A stretch of DNA of 64,000 bases, from NCBI RefSeq assembly GCF_025971955.1, contig NZ_JAPDMX010000012.1, positions 124,001 through 188,000 of the forward strand, in the 5' to 3' direction. A program made the translations under genes and the position numbers. The number at the start of each line of letters is the position of its first letter. The first letter of the stretch is position 1. Below the pieces are notes generated by a model that saw only the letters and a program-made list of their open reading frames with translations, made no database searches and was not told the DNA's origin. Below, piece by piece: positions 38,982-49,050 of this stretch. This DNA comes from Shewanella subflava. GTDB lineage: Bacteria; Pseudomonadota; Gammaproteobacteria; Enterobacterales; Shewanellaceae.

Positions 38982-39603
38982 GAGAGCTCCTACTCCTAAT
39001 GTTTCTCACCTAAATTCAATTCAGTGTGAGAAGTTGTGCAATTAAATTCTAACTGTCTATTTTGCTTCGTAATAGCCATTCCGCATAGCGGCTATGCTTA
39101 AAGCCGAAGCACTAAATTGTAAATAAATACGTTAACTAGCTTGATTGATACGAGGTTGTTAACAATTTTGGTTGCAATTATCGATTTATCGGTAATTTCA
39201 GTAAAAAGTGTCTATAGATTGTAGTTAACTTAACGACGATTTATTGTAGATTCATGCGTCAATTGAGCCAACTAGCTGAAATTTTTTATAGTATTTCATT
39301 TTTTGAGCAATTTGTCAGTGATATGTTTTACTGACTTTTCATTATAAAACAGGTGGTTGTTATTATGCTGTCATTTAGTTAGCACATGAACATCTCAAGG
39401 CAGTAAGCCATCAGGATTGTTCATAAGTTAAGCTACTTATATCACTTACTGTCCTCAAGTTGCCAAGAAAAATACGACAAAATGCTAATATGCATATTGT
39501 TTACTAAAAAAGTAAACTATACGGTGTAGTTTATGGATTTCAGGTTGAAAAGTAAACTGGTCAGTGTAAAATAGTTCATTAACTTTTATGAATATATTGC
39601 TTG
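38982..39603. other. Divergent promoter region, RND operon and TetR gene
   Basis: About 620 bases without a gene. The right end, from 39499 on, is dense with palindromic sites containing the GTAAAC core (see the operator entry). The left part is AT-rich and probably includes the promoter of the adaptor/pump operon. I saw no other structured element. Confidence 0.6.
39499..39569. promoter_or_regulatory. Array of palindromic operator-like sites
   Basis: Three overlapping or adjacent inverted repeats share the core AGTAAAC: GTTTACT (39499-39505) with AGTAAAC (39511-39517); TAAACTA (39513-39519) with TAGTTTA (39527-39533); and GTAAACTG (39552-39559) with CAGTGTAA (39562-39569), separated by GT. 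They lie 35 to 105 bases before the TetR gene start. TetR proteins bind such palindromes, so autoregulation and control of the divergent pump operon is the natural inference. Confidence 0.6.
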
Positions 39604-40224
39604 ATGACGACTGAAATGAAAAACCGCAGCCAGCTAAAACGACAAGCCATTATTGACACAGCTAAACGCATGTTTAAAGAGAGCGGTGTCACGGCAAGTA
39701 GTATGGATAAATTGGCCGAAGAGGCACAGGTTTCAAAGCGCACTGTGTATAATCATTTTGCCACCAAAGAAGCCTTGGTGATGTATCTTGTCAGTGAGTT
39801 ATGGCAAGAGGCTATGACTAAAAACCAGGGGTGTTATCAGTCAGATGTCTCATTAAGCAGTCAATTTGCAGCCATTATTTTAACTGAGATTGAGTTAATT
39901 AATTCACAGGAACATATCGATTTAGCTCGGGTAGCCATTGGTCACTTGTTTTATAGCAGTGATGAGATGAGTCGAGAGATTGAAAAAATGAAACAGCATG
40001 AATCTGCGCTGATCCGATGGATAAAAGCGGCTGAGGCTGATAACAAACTGCAACTCAATGATGCCAACTTTGCCAATGATCAATTAATGTCATTACTGAA
40101 AGGCCGATGTTTTTGGCCACAGGTGCTCACTTGCCAACCCTTATTAACCGATGTAGAGCGTCAGCATCTGGCTAACGAAACGGCACAAATGTTTTTAAGC
40201 CGTTATCAAGTGGCACGTGAATAA
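39604..40224 (+). CDS. TetR/AcrR-family repressor of the RND pump
   Basis: A 206-residue regulator. The N-terminal helix-turn-helix is AIIDTAKRMFKESGVTASSM, then LAEEAQVSKRTVYNHFATKE. The C-terminal domain is helical and carries several segments typical of AcrR-like proteins. The gene is divergent from the adaptor/pump operon, and an array of palindromic sites lies just upstream, so its role as local repressor is a strong inference. The start is the ATG at 39604; TTG at 39601 is in frame but unlikely. The ribosome site is weak. Confidence 0.92.
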   Translation: MTTEMKNRSQLKRQAIIDTAKRMFKESGVTASSMDKLAEEAQVSKRTVYNHFATKEALVMYLVSELWQEAMTKNQGCYQSDVSLSSQFAAIILTEIELINSQEHIDLARVAIGHLFYSSDEMSREIEKMKQHESALIRWIKAAEADNKLQLNDANFANDQLMSLLKGRCFWPQVLTCQPLLTDVERQHLANETAQMFLSRYQVARE

Positions 40225-40280
40225 TCAACCTCTGCTTATTGAGCCCATCTGTTAACCCGAATTGAAGTCGATCAAATTTA

Positions 40281-40970
40281 TTAAAGATGATTATCGCCCA
40301 CACCCAAAGCAATAATGCGACTAATTTCAGCTAAACTCAGCCCGCTCTCCTGTTGCCATTCATTAAATGCTGCCTGTGTTTGTTTCAATCCCGTTTGTGA
40401 ACTGAAGCCAGCATCAACGACTTTTTTAGCCTTTAAATAACCTTGAACATCATTCGACAGCAAAAAAGTATCCTTACCAATCGAGCGTAAAAAATAAGGC
40501 CCTGTATTTCCGCCTAAGCGGGCACCTTGTTTTTTCAATAATTGCCATAAACCAATAATGTCAGCAGTTGGCCAGTGAGCGATAAGCTTTGCAAAACTGC
40601 CGTGTTTTGCTGATAAAACTTGCACCATATAAGCATTATCAACAATGGCCTGGGTTTTCTTTTGATGACGAATAAGCGTGGCATCAGTGGCACGCTGTTG
40701 TATTTGCTCGGGTGATAACATCAATACTTTTGTCGGCTCAAAATCAAAGAAAGCTTTTTCATAGGCAGGCCATTTATTGTCCACTACGCGCCATACAAAT
40801 CCACTTTGAAATACCCGCTTTGACATAGCAGATAATAATTGTGCATCGCTATATTGGGCTATTTCATGGCTTGGTAAAGTATCAGGTAATAACGCCTTAA
40901 CATTCGCTAAACCACCTTTACGCTCACAAGCTCGCGATAGAATATCGGCAAATTTTTCAAGTTTAGCCAC
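40281..40970 (-). CDS. DNA-3-methyladenine glycosylase I-like protein
   Basis: A 229-residue helix-hairpin-helix protein of the Tag/COG2818 group, whose best known members excise 3-methyladenine from DNA. Segments are LSAMSKRVFQSGFVWRVVDN, FFDFEPTKVLMLSPEQI, IRHQKKTQAIVDNAYMV and LLKKQGARLGGNTGPYFLRS, matching the family order. The zinc-binding cysteines and histidines found in E. coli Tag are not obvious, as in many distant members, so the exact base specificity is uncertain. It is followed at 41044 by a thioesterase-like gene upstream on the same strand. Confidence 0.78.
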   Translation of the reverse strand: MAKLEKFADILSRACERKGGLANVKALLPDTLPSHEIAQYSDAQLLSAMSKRVFQSGFVWRVVDNKWPAYEKAFFDFEPTKVLMLSPEQIQQRATDATLIRHQKKTQAIVDNAYMVQVLSAKHGSFAKLIAHWPTADIIGLWQLLKKQGARLGGNTGPYFLRSIGKDTFLLSNDVQGYLKAKKVVDAGFSSQTGLKQTQAAFNEWQQESGLSLAEISRIIALGVGDNHL

Positions 40971-41043
40971 GTTATACTCCTTACTTTTCGCATTTATTCT
41001 TTTGAGCCCATGTGGTGAGGTATCAAGCTGCAGTTATTAAGGC

Positions 41044-41574
41044 TTAGGTATTACGCTCTTTTTTGAGCTGTAAAAACTGTTTCCACTTGACAACTTCTGC
41101 TGGTAATTCAGGTTTTTCACCAAAGTAACCCGCTTCCGAAACTAATGTTTCAATTGGCACTTGTTGGCGATTACACACAAACACACCGCGAACATGAACG
41201 ATACAATGTAAACCTCTTGCCGTGATAAAGCGTTGTTCAATATAAAAGTATTTCTCATCCCAACCGACCACTTTGGTTTCAATTTCAAACTTTTCGAACG
41301 GTTTAATGTCGCGGATATAGGTAAACTCAGAAGCATTAACAATTGGCATCCACTTCATTTTTAGGAATTTCTTCATCAATCCCATATCGGCAATCATATA
41401 GGTACGCGCTAAATCCATAAACGCAGGATAGCGCGAGTTGGTGAGATGTAAATTCACATCACAATCAAATGGCAAAGCACGATAACTAATTCGGCTAGTA
41501 TCCAAAAAACCAATACCTGGGCATTGGCGAATGCGCCATAAAAATAACCACACTAATCGAAAATACAAATTCAT
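41044..41574 (-). CDS. Acyl-CoA thioesterase-like protein (hotdog fold)
   Basis: A 176-residue member of the 4-hydroxybenzoyl-CoA thioesterase/THEM6-like group. The N-terminal LVWLFLWRIRQCPGIGFLD is hydrophobic and could associate with the membrane. The hotdog signature CDVNLHLTNSRYPAFMDLAR (Asp-Val-Asn-Leu-His) is clear, followed by VVGWDEKYFYIEQRF. Such proteins hydrolyse or bind acyl-CoA. I chose the ATG at 41574 because AGGAG lies eight bases upstream; a GTG at 41583 is less likely. No direct partner can be deduced. Confidence 0.82.
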   Translation of the reverse strand: MNLYFRLVWLFLWRIRQCPGIGFLDTSRISYRALPFDCDVNLHLTNSRYPAFMDLARTYMIADMGLMKKFLKMKWMPIVNASEFTYIRDIKPFEKFEIETKVVGWDEKYFYIEQRFITARGLHCIVHVRGVFVCNRQQVPIETLVSEAGYFGEKPELPAEVVKWKQFLQLKKERNT

Positions 41575-41728
41575 TGCTACCACTCCTTTGTGAGCGCAAC
41601 AGGCTAGCAGAGGTCATACCAGCTATCAAGTAGAGTTTATGTGATTTATACACACGTTTGTTTCACCACTTGATTGAACTTAGCTTGCTTGGGCTTTACT
41701 ATAGCCAAGCTGAATTTCCAGCATGAAT

Positions 41729-41918
41729 TCTCAGGGCGGGGCGAAATTCCCCACCGGCGGTAAGTTGTTTACCTATATTGCTTTTTAGTGATAGCTAACA
41801 ACAAAGCCCGCGAGCGCTCGATTCGTCGAGGTCAGCAGATTTGGTGACTTAGTGCATTATTTTTAATGTAATGACTGACATTCCAAAGCCGACGGTTACA
41901 GTCCGGATGAGAGAGAAT
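41729..41918 (+). ncRNA. FMN riboswitch (RFN element) controlling ribB
   Basis: The RFN core is clear: TCAGGGCGGGGCGAAATTCC, CCACCGGCGGTAAG, later AGCCCGCGAGCGC, GGTCAGCAGATTTGGTG, and CCGACGGTTACAGTCCGGAT followed by GAGAGA. The spacing matches the six-junction aptamer. After it, CACCAGT (41927-41933) pairs with ACTGGTG (41945-41951), a candidate expression-platform hairpin before the AGGAG site of ribB. Control is therefore by FMN level, probably at translation or by premature termination. Confidence 0.97.
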
Positions 41919-42015
41919 AGCAACATCACCAGTAGATACTTTCAACTGGTGCGATTCTATTTGGCGTAAAACCCCTCTTCAAAGCCCTGATTCTGGTCAA
42001 TTTTTAGGAGTAACC

Positions 42016-42672
42016 ATGAATCAGTTATCTTTACTTTCACCTTTTGGTGAACCACTTGTCCGCGTAGAAAAAGCCATTGAAGCACTTAAACAAGGTAAGG
42101 GGATCTTATTACTTGATGATGAAGATCGTGAAAACGAAGGCGACTTAATCTATTCAGTTGAGCATCTAACCGCAGCACAAATGGCATTAATGATCCGTGA
42201 ATGCAGTGGCATTGTGTGTCTGTGTTTAACCGATGCACAAGCAAATAAACTCGAGTTACCGCCGATGGTGGCAAACAATAACAGTGCCAATCAGACTGCC
42301 TTTACCGTGTCGATTGAAGCTAAGGTTGGCGTAACAACCGGTGTATCGGCACAGGACAGAGTCACCACGGTCAAAACCGCAACGGCTGCCAATGCCAAAG
42401 CCAGTGATTTAGCAAGACCCGGCCACGTATTTCCCCTTCGCGCTCGCGCTGGCGGGGTATTAACACGTCGCGGCCACACTGAAGGTACGGTTGATTTAAT
42501 GCAAATGGCTGGCTTAGGCGAGTCTGGGGTATTGTGTGAAGTGACCAATGAAGATGGCACAATGGCAAAAACGCCTGAAATTGTCGCCTTTGCTTTAAAG
42601 CACAATATGCCAGTATTAACCATTGAAGACATGGTAATGTATCGTCAGCATCACGCATTGAAATTAGCTTAA
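42016..42672 (+). CDS. ribB: 3,4-dihydroxy-2-butanone-4-phosphate synthase
   Basis: A 218-residue enzyme that makes the four-carbon precursor of riboflavin from ribulose 5-phosphate. The family signature [20 protein letters not shown] carries the acidic metal- and substrate-binding residues, and the segments [20 protein letters not shown] and [15 protein letters not shown] are conserved. No GTP cyclohydrolase II domain is fused, so this is the monofunctional type. AGGAG precedes the ATG. The FMN riboswitch upstream shows feedback control by the pathway's end product. Confidence 0.97.
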   Translation: MNQLSLLSPFGEPLVRVEKAIEALKQGKGILLLDDEDRENEGDLIYSVEHLTAAQMALMIRECSGIVCLCLTDAQANKLELPPMVANNNSANQTAFTVSIEAKVGVTTGVSAQDRVTTVKTATAANAKASDLARPGHVFPLRARAGGVLTRRGHTEGTVDLMQMAGLGESGVLCEVTNEDGTMAKTPEIVAFALKHNMPVLTIEDMVMYRQHHALKLA

Positions 42673-42726
42673 ATCCAGATAATACATTTGCAATGCACCT
42701 ACATTGCAGCCTTTAAGATGCAACAA

Positions 42727-42762
42727 GCCTAAAACAGATCGCTGTTTTAGGCTTTTATTTTT
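42727..42762 (+). terminator. Rho-independent terminator after ribB
   Basis: Perfect 11-base stem, GCCTAAAACAG (42727-42737) and its complement (42742-42752), with a four-base loop and a tail TTTTATTTTT. It lies about 55 bases after the ribB stop. Confidence 0.95.
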
Positions 42763-42765
42763 GCA

Positions 42766-43428
42766 TTACAGATCAATAAATAATTGATTGAGTAATGTTT
42801 TAATTTGTTCGTCATCTTCTTCAAATTGTATACCTACGTTGACCTTGCCATGTTCAAAACGGCTATTACACACTTTTGCTGGAATAGACATTTCAACATC
42901 ATTAGGGGTTCGGATCACGACAAAAATATTTTTTTGATTCACTTTAATATTGGCTTTGTCACTTTTAAAAACAAAGCCACAGCCCTTGGCGGAAATATCT
43001 GAAATAATCCCCTTAAGTTGTGCCGCTTTTCTACCTTCACGCTCTTCCTTTGCTTGAATAAATGCAGGTAAATGAGTCGTAAATCGCTGATGGGTACGTA
43101 ATTGCCTGTTTTCAATTTTTTCAGGGTAGGTTAAAAAAATAAACTTTTCAGGCAATTTAGTGACATTTCTGATGGTCGATTTAAAAGCGTAGCACTCGCC
43201 TTGTTGACCTTCTAATAGGTAACGCACTACCACCACATTCCCCTCAACAAGCACATCGTTGTAATTGCTCATATTCTGCGGAGCGGGGTGTTTTAAGATA
43301 ATATATTGCCCTAAATCATACCCGACTAAAATGGCTTTAATGCGTAACTTCACGGGATGTTCTATCTGTAAGTCCACCGTCTTACCTGGCGTTAACTCAA
43401 AGAAAATCTTTTTAACATGGCTGCTCAA
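42766..43428 (-). CDS. PilZ-domain c-di-GMP-binding protein, YcgR-like
   Basis: A 220-residue protein with two parts. The N-terminal about 100 residues look like the YcgR-N/PilZN beta domain. The C-terminal PilZ domain carries RTHQRF (RxxxR switch motif) and DISAKGCGF (D/NxSxxG motif), both needed to bind c-di-GMP. Such proteins act as flagellar brakes or biofilm effectors. It is downstream of nothing obvious and convergent with ribB. The nearest other c-di-GMP proteins in the window are the EIIC-EAL fusion and the HD-GYP gene, neither adjacent. Confidence 0.9.
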   Translation of the reverse strand: MSSHVKKIFFELTPGKTVDLQIEHPVKLRIKAILVGYDLGQYIILKHPAPQNMSNYNDVLVEGNVVVVRYLLEGQQGECYAFKSTIRNVTKLPEKFIFLTYPEKIENRQLRTHQRFTTHLPAFIQAKEEREGRKAAQLKGIISDISAKGCGFVFKSDKANIKVNQKNIFVVIRTPNDVEMSIPAKVCNSRFEHGKVNVGIQFEEDDEQIKTLLNQLFIDL

Positions 43429-43814
43429 CGTGTAGACCTATTGTTATTGTTTATTCACTATTGACGCTCCAATGTAGGGCGAGCAAACATCTAAGGCAAC
43501 TGTTTTGCTAGATTTTGATAAAAAACCTACGAATTAAAAATGGCACTGATTTCTGGCGGTATCTTTAGCTGTGTTATTGGGGATGTCTATGACAGATTAT
43601 AGGTAACTATTTTGGAACGTATTTTTAATTTTTTGGGTGCAGTTACTCCTCACCTACCCGCTTTATTTTAGCGACTTATTTATCAGTTCAGTTATTTAAA
43701 TTCAATTTAAGCCCTCTTATAAAAAAGTATGATGTTTTTTGGGCTGACGAATAAGAAAGGCGCTAAATAGCGCCTTTGGATTAAAATATAAACTAATCTT
43801 TTATTTCAGATAAA
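43429..43814. other. Intergenic region downstream of prlC
   Basis: About 385 bases without a supported gene. AAAGGCGCT (43756-43764) and AGCGCCTTT (43769-43777) form a hairpin about 40 bases past the prlC stop and may end that message, though its T-tail is poor. The rest is AT-rich; the PilZ gene promoter should lie near 43450. Confidence 0.5.
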
Positions 43815-45854
43815 TTAAGCCGCAATACCGCTGTGGCGTAATAATGCATCGGTGTTTGGCTCACGACCCATAAAGCGTTTAAAAAGCACCATAGGTTCTT
43901 CGCTGCCGCCCATTTCCAATATATTGTTTAAGAAGCTTTTGCCCGTTTCAGGGTTGAAAATGCCCTCTTCTTCAAAACGTGAGAACGCATCGGCAGACAG
44001 CACTTCGGCCCATTTATAACTGTAATAACCCGCAGCATACCCACCGGCAAATATGTGGGCGAATCCATGTTGAAAACGGTTAAAGCTAGGGGGTGTTAAT
44101 ACAGCAATTTTACTACGTACTTCATCAAGAATACCCTGAATATTCGCCCCTTTAGCTGGGTCAAATTCATGGTGCATTCTGAAGTCGAACAGTGAAAACT
44201 CCAGTTGGCGCAGCATCATCATGCCTGACTGAAAATTCTTTGCAGCAAGCATTTTATCTAGCAACTTTTTGGGTAAGGGTTCACCCGTTTCAAAATGACC
44301 AGAAATTTCAGCTAAGGCCTCTTCCTGCCAGCACCAGTTTTCTAAAAACTGACTCGGTAGTTCAACCGCATCCCAAGGTACACCATTAATGCCCGACACT
44401 CCGCCGACATCTACCTTAGTCAACATGTGGTGAATGCCATGACCGAACTCATGGAATAACGTCACCACCTCATCGTGGGTAAATAATGCCGGTTTGCCAT
44501 TGACTGGGCCATTAAAGTTACAGGTTAAATACGCAACCGGCTTTTGCAAGCCTGTCGAAGTAATCCGTCGGCCACGACAATCATCCATCCACGCGCCGCC
44601 ACGCTTACCTGTGCGAGCATATAAATCGAGATAAAAGCTGCCTCTGTGGATGTTTTCTGCATCAAAAATATGGAAGAAACGTACATCTTTATGCCATGAA
44701 TCAAACGTTGTCTCTTCTTTAATCGTTAAACCAAATAGTTTGTTAACGGTGAAGAATAAGCCCGATAGCACTTTGTTTTCAGGAAAGTATGGGCGTAGCA
44801 ATTCTTGAGACACTTCATATTTGTGTTGTTGAAGTTTTTCAGCGTAAAAACTTAAATCCCACGATGCCATTTCAGTGACATTGTAATGTTCTTTGGCAAA
44901 GGCACGCAGTTCAGCAAGCTCACTGGCGGCTTGATGCTTTGAGCGCTCACCCAGTTCGTTTAAGAAGCCAAGCACCTGTTCAGGCGTTTCTGCCATTTTG
45001 GTTGCCAGAGACTCATGGGCATAACTCTCAAACCCTAAGAGATTGGCAATTTCATGACGTAACGCCACAATTTCGTTCATGTTGTTGGTGTTATCAAATT
45101 CACCCGCATTAGGGCCTTGATCAGATGCGCGAGTGACAAAGGCGCGATAACACTCTTCACGTAGCGAGCGGTTTTCACTGTACGTCATAACAGGTAAATA
45201 CGATGGGAAATCTAAGGTAAATAGCCAGCCGGTCTGCTCTTTTGCTTCTGCCATCGCTTTGGCGGCGGCAAGTGCCGATTCTGGTAAGCCAGCAAGCTCT
45301 GCTTCATCAGTAATCAGTTTTGTCCATGCTTGAGTCGCATCCAATAATTGGTTCGAAAAATGGCTGGTCAGTTCAGAAAGACGTTTAACAATCTCTCCAT
45401 AACGCACTTTATCAGCATCACTCAACCCAATACCTGATAGCTCAAAGTCTCGCAAGCTATGTTCGATAACGGTTTTCTGCGCTTGGGTCAGTTGCGCAAA
45501 ATCGACTGATTGATGAATAGACTTATAGGCTTCATACAGTCCCTGATGCTGGCCAACGTAAGTGCCATAATCAGACAACAGAGGTAAACAATCGTCATGG
45601 GCTTCTCGAAGTGCATCGCTGCTGATCACTGAGTTCATGTGTGATACTGGTGACCATATTTTGCTAAGTTCGTCATCAACCTCTTCAAGTGGGGCAATTA
45701 AATTATCCCAAGTGTAAACACTATTCTTAGCAAGGAGGGCGTCAATGCAACTACGACAGTTTTCAATGGCTTGTTCCACTGCTGGCTTAATGTGTTCTGG
45801 CTTGATTTGTGAAAAAAGCGGTAATTCTGTTCCACTTTGCAATGGGTTGCTCAT
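43815..45854 (-). CDS. prlC: Oligopeptidase A
   Basis: A 679-residue zinc metallopeptidase of the thimet oligopeptidase (M3) family, cytoplasmic, cutting short peptides including released signal peptides. The HEXXH site is LFHEFGHGIHHML near residue 470, with the downstream third ligand in the ENWCWQEEAL segment. The N-terminal NPLQSGTELPLFSQIKPEHI and late GGYAAGYYSYKWAEVLSADA are characteristic. Length is normal. GAGGA upstream of the ATG supports the start. It is monocistronic. Confidence 0.97.
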   Translation of the reverse strand: MSNPLQSGTELPLFSQIKPEHIKPAVEQAIENCRSCIDALLAKNSVYTWDNLIAPLEEVDDELSKIWSPVSHMNSVISSDALREAHDDCLPLLSDYGTYVGQHQGLYEAYKSIHQSVDFAQLTQAQKTVIEHSLRDFELSGIGLSDADKVRYGEIVKRLSELTSHFSNQLLDATQAWTKLITDEAELAGLPESALAAAKAMAEAKEQTGWLFTLDFPSYLPVMTYSENRSLREECYRAFVTRASDQGPNAGEFDNTNNMNEIVALRHEIANLLGFESYAHESLATKMAETPEQVLGFLNELGERSKHQAASELAELRAFAKEHYNVTEMASWDLSFYAEKLQQHKYEVSQELLRPYFPENKVLSGLFFTVNKLFGLTIKEETTFDSWHKDVRFFHIFDAENIHRGSFYLDLYARTGKRGGAWMDDCRGRRITSTGLQKPVAYLTCNFNGPVNGKPALFTHDEVVTLFHEFGHGIHHMLTKVDVGGVSGINGVPWDAVELPSQFLENWCWQEEALAEISGHFETGEPLPKKLLDKMLAAKNFQSGMMMLRQLEFSLFDFRMHHEFDPAKGANIQGILDEVRSKIAVLTPPSFNRFQHGFAHIFAGGYAAGYYSYKWAEVLSADAFSRFEEEGIFNPETGKSFLNNILEMGGSEEPMVLFKRFMGREPNTDALLRHSGIAA

Positions 45855-46151
45855 GATGTGTCCTCGAAGATAAGCGTATGATTACTTTATGAGGGCTTAA
45901 AAGCTGAAAATCAAGTCAAGAAGGATTATCCCTCGGTCACTTCTGGATGAGTAGGCCCAGTTTTGAGCTGCCTAACTTAAAAATTGTCATAAAAAAGTGA
46001 TGATGATCTCGATTTTTATTTACACGCTATTTACACTTCCAATATTGACAATTAGATCGCAAATGCAACTCGTTATCATTCACCTTTAGTATTTTGTTGT
46101 TTAATATGTTCAAAAATCGTCAACCGCTGCTAACCCAATAGAGTTATCACT

Positions 46152-46913
46152 ATGATCAAACCCGCTTTTTTACCAGCACGTTTACCTCAATCTCTTATGA
46201 CATTGATTATAAGCTGTGCAGTGCTTTCTTTTGGTGGCATACCAACAAAGGGACTCGCTCAAACCGCCCCTGAATTTGCAGTTGACCTCGCATGGGACAG
46301 CCAATATATCTCCGAAGGGCGGGATAATTTAGACAAAGGCGGTATTGTTTGGGGAGTCGCCAGTGTCACTGATGGTGATCTCGTCACTTTTGTGGCTTTA
46401 GGTCGCGGCGATCAAACGCATTATATCGAGTGGAATTTGGGTCTTGAATATACGATTCATTTAACTGAGCAATTTGAAGCCACTATAGGCTACCAACGTT
46501 TAGAATTTTATGGTGATGATCGCGCCTCCGACAATGAAGTATTTAGTTCGTTAACTTACACAGGGATTGATTGGCTCATACCCGCGATTAATTACACCTA
46601 TGCCACAGAAGCCGGCGGCTATTTTGTTGAAGTGAGCTTACATAGCCCATGGAATATCACGGACAAATTAAGCATCACACCTTATGTGCTGCAGGGCTTT
46701 GATTTTCAATACGTTACTGAAGAGCATGATGGTGCAAATCATCTACAGTTTGGTGTCGAAGCCGCTTATGCCATTTCCCAAAACATTGAATTGAGTACGC
46801 ATATTAGCGTCACTGAAGCCTTGGGCGATATTAAACGTGAGGCCGCTGATAATCAGGTAGCAGGCAATTTAAATGAAGCCTACGGTGGCGTGCATTTAAA
46901 CTGGGTATTCTGA
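46152..46913 (+). CDS. Predicted outer membrane beta-barrel protein
   Basis: A 253-residue exported protein. The signal peptide (basic start, core TLIISCAVLSFGG, cleavage near GLAQTA) is followed by alternating beta-strands, for example VDLAWDSQYISEGRDNLDKG, IEWNLGLEYTIHL and YGGVHLNWVF at the end, an aromatic terminal strand typical of barrels. It may be a small porin-like protein, and the opening is reminiscent of TorF-type porins, but I cannot confirm this. The neighbours give no clear pathway. It is probably monocistronic. Confidence 0.65.
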   Translation: MIKPAFLPARLPQSLMTLIISCAVLSFGGIPTKGLAQTAPEFAVDLAWDSQYISEGRDNLDKGGIVWGVASVTDGDLVTFVALGRGDQTHYIEWNLGLEYTIHLTEQFEATIGYQRLEFYGDDRASDNEVFSSLTYTGIDWLIPAINYTYATEAGGYFVEVSLHSPWNITDKLSITPYVLQGFDFQYVTEEHDGANHLQFGVEAAYAISQNIELSTHISVTEALGDIKREAADNQVAGNLNEAYGGVHLNWVF

Positions 46914-47012
46914 ATGCTTTAGCCGGTTTGTGTCTGGTATAAATTAGGCTACACTTTAAAAGCGCAACAGGATGATTGCGCTTTTTATCGTTTACATTGG
47001 CAAGGATGCACT

Positions 47013-47537
47013 ATGAAACCTATTCAATTGATTTTCTCCCCTCTATTTTTTATGGCTGGTATCTGTATTCAACATAGCGCTATTGCGAGCGATAAATTGA
47101 TTACACTTACCCATAAATCAGAATCAACATCTAACACATTAAGTAATGAAAATATTACTCAGCTTGGTGCTGATGGTGTTTTTGATAGTGAAGGCAAGCC
47201 AATTAACATTAACCCGCCTTCCTTGGCATTAGAATATTACGCTGATGAAGCCTTAGTTGAGCGATCATGGGGCTCCAAAACCAAAGTTAATCCATCCTAT
47301 AAATCAAAAACCAAAGTTTCCTCAGCCCTTAAAGCCCCTAAAGTGGCAAATGATCCCAGCTGTCGTTGGTTAGATAACCGCATTAGTTATCTGCAACGCA
47401 AACTCAGGCCCGGTACGCAAAACCAACAGCATTTTGAGCGCGAAATGACCGCCAGATTAGGTGAGTGGAAATGCTTAAAATGTGAAACCAAAGGGCCATC
47501 ACAAGGTGATCATGCCCTTTGCCAATACAAGCGCTAG
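47013..47537 (+). CDS. Hypothetical exported protein with C-terminal cysteines
   Basis: A 174-residue protein with a signal peptide (PIQLIFSPLFFMAGICIQHS, cleavage near AIA) and a low-complexity lysine/serine middle. The C-terminal half is conserved-looking: CRWLDNRISYLQRKLRPG, then EWKCLKCETKGPSQGDHALC, with four cysteines that could bind metal or form disulfides. I do not recognise the family. It lies between the barrel gene and gor, with its own ribosome site, and 78 bases before the gor start. Confidence 0.7.
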   Translation: MKPIQLIFSPLFFMAGICIQHSAIASDKLITLTHKSESTSNTLSNENITQLGADGVFDSEGKPININPPSLALEYYADEALVERSWGSKTKVNPSYKSKTKVSSALKAPKVANDPSCRWLDNRISYLQRKLRPGTQNQQHFEREMTARLGEWKCLKCETKGPSQGDHALCQYKR

Positions 47538-47615
47538 CAAGAGTTTGTGAACACGCCCTAGCATCGAAGCCGATTCCTCCCTACAATGGCTGCATCAATT
47601 GTAGCGGAGATTATC

Positions 47616-48971
47616 ATGGCTCAACATTTTGACTATATTGCTTTGGGTGCCGGCAGTGGCGGTATCGCATCAGCAAATCGTGCAGCAATGCGCGGCGCAA
47701 AAGTATTAATTATAGAAGCAAAGCATGTGGGTGGTACCTGTGTAAATGTAGGCTGTGTCCCCAAAAAAGTGATGTGGTATGGCGCGCACGTTGCTGAAGC
47801 CATGAACCTATATGCGAAAGACTATGGTTTTGACGTTACCGTCAATAAATTTGATTGGAATACTTTAGTCGATAATCGCGAAGCGTATATTGGCCGCATT
47901 CATGAAGCCTACGGTCGTGGTTTTGCCAGCAATAAAGTGACCTTAGTAAACGGTTATGGCAAGTTTGTGAATAACAACACGATTGAAGTGAATGGCGAGC
48001 ATTACACGGCTGATCATATTTTGATCGCCACAGGCGGTGCACCGACTATTCCCAATATTCCCGGCGCGCAATACGGTATCGATTCTAATGGGTTCTTTGA
48101 ATTACGTGAACAACCAAAACGTGTTGCCGTCATTGGTGCTGGTTATATTGCTGTTGAGCTAGCGGGGGTGTTACATGCACTGGGTAGTGAAACCCATTTA
48201 CTAGTGCGTAAACACGCACCGTTGCGAAATTTTGATCCTATTTTAGTAGATGCCCTAGTTGATGCTATGGCAACAGATGGCCCAACCTTACATACCAATA
48301 GTGTGCCTAAGCAAGTGGTTAAAAATACCGACGGTAGCTTAACGCTTGAGCTTGAAAACGGTAACAACTTAACAGTCGACACCCTTATTTGGGCAATTGG
48401 ACGTTCGCCAGCAACAGGTAACATCGGCCTTGAAAATACCGATGTCACCCTGAACCCGAACGGTTATGTAGTAACTGATGCCCAGCAAAATACCACAGCT
48501 AAAGGCATTTATTGTGTTGGCGATATCATGGAAGGCGGCGTAGAGCTGACTCCCGTTGCCGTTAAAGCGGGTCGCTTGTTGTCGGAGCGCTTATTTGGTC
48601 AAATGCCTGATGCCAAAATGGATTACTCGTTAATTCCCACTGTGGTATTTAGTCATCCACCCATTGGCACAATGGGGTTAACTGAACCTGAAGCCGCTGA
48701 ACAATATGGTGCAGATAACATTAAGGTATACACATCGGGCTTTACCTCTATGTACACAGCTGTTACTGCTCACCGCCAAGCCTGTAAAATGAAATTAGTG
48801 TGTGCAGGCGAAAATGAAGTGGTTGTGGGGATTCATGGTATCGGTTTTGGAATGGATGAAATTCTCCAAGGTTTTGGTGTTGCTATGAAAATGGGGGCAA
48901 CCAAAGCAGATTTTGATGCGGTCGTCGCCATTCACCCTACTGGCGCAGAAGAGTTTGTTACTATGAGATAA
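47616..48971 (+). CDS. gor: Glutathione-disulfide reductase
   Basis: A 451-residue flavoprotein of the pyridine nucleotide-disulfide oxidoreductase family that keeps glutathione reduced with NADPH. The redox-active pair is in [16 protein letters not shown] (Cys42, Cys47), the FAD site is [17 protein letters not shown], the NAD(P) site is [20 protein letters not shown], and the C-terminal catalytic segment is [17 protein letters not shown] before the ATG at 47616 fixes the start; an in-frame ATG at 47586 is not used. A clear terminator follows. Confidence 0.97.
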   Translation: MAQHFDYIALGAGSGGIASANRAAMRGAKVLIIEAKHVGGTCVNVGCVPKKVMWYGAHVAEAMNLYAKDYGFDVTVNKFDWNTLVDNREAYIGRIHEAYGRGFASNKVTLVNGYGKFVNNNTIEVNGEHYTADHILIATGGAPTIPNIPGAQYGIDSNGFFELREQPKRVAVIGAGYIAVELAGVLHALGSETHLLVRKHAPLRNFDPILVDALVDAMATDGPTLHTNSVPKQVVKNTDGSLTLELENGNNLTVDTLIWAIGRSPATGNIGLENTDVTLNPNGYVVTDAQQNTTAKGIYCVGDIMEGGVELTPVAVKAGRLLSERLFGQMPDAKMDYSLIPTVVFSHPPIGTMGLTEPEAAEQYGADNIKVYTSGFTSMYTAVTAHRQACKMKLVCAGENEVVVGIHGIGFGMDEILQGFGVAMKMGATKADFDAVVAIHPTGAEEFVTMR

Positions 48972-49020
48972 CGCCATTGAGATAGTAGGCTAGAGGTCAT
49001 TATGCTTAGCCTGCAACCTA

Positions 49021-49050
49021 AAAAAAGCAAACCTGAGTGTTTGCTTTTTT
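49021..49050 (+). terminator. Rho-independent terminator after gor
   Basis: AGCAAAC (49026-49032) pairs with GTTTGCT (49039-49045), with flanking A-run and T-run that lengthen the stem. It lies about 50 bases after the gor stop. The rest of the 48972-49286 spacer holds a second hairpin, ACTCGCGATG/CATCGCGAGT at 49235-49264, just past the stop of the minus-strand lipoprotein gene, where it may act as a weak terminator. Confidence 0.9.

Noticed and set aside
47545..47560. Sequence AACACGCCCT resembling the AGGGCGTGTT next to the 11.4-kb palindromic element
   Set aside because: A ten-base match in 64 kb is expected by chance and no further similarity follows.
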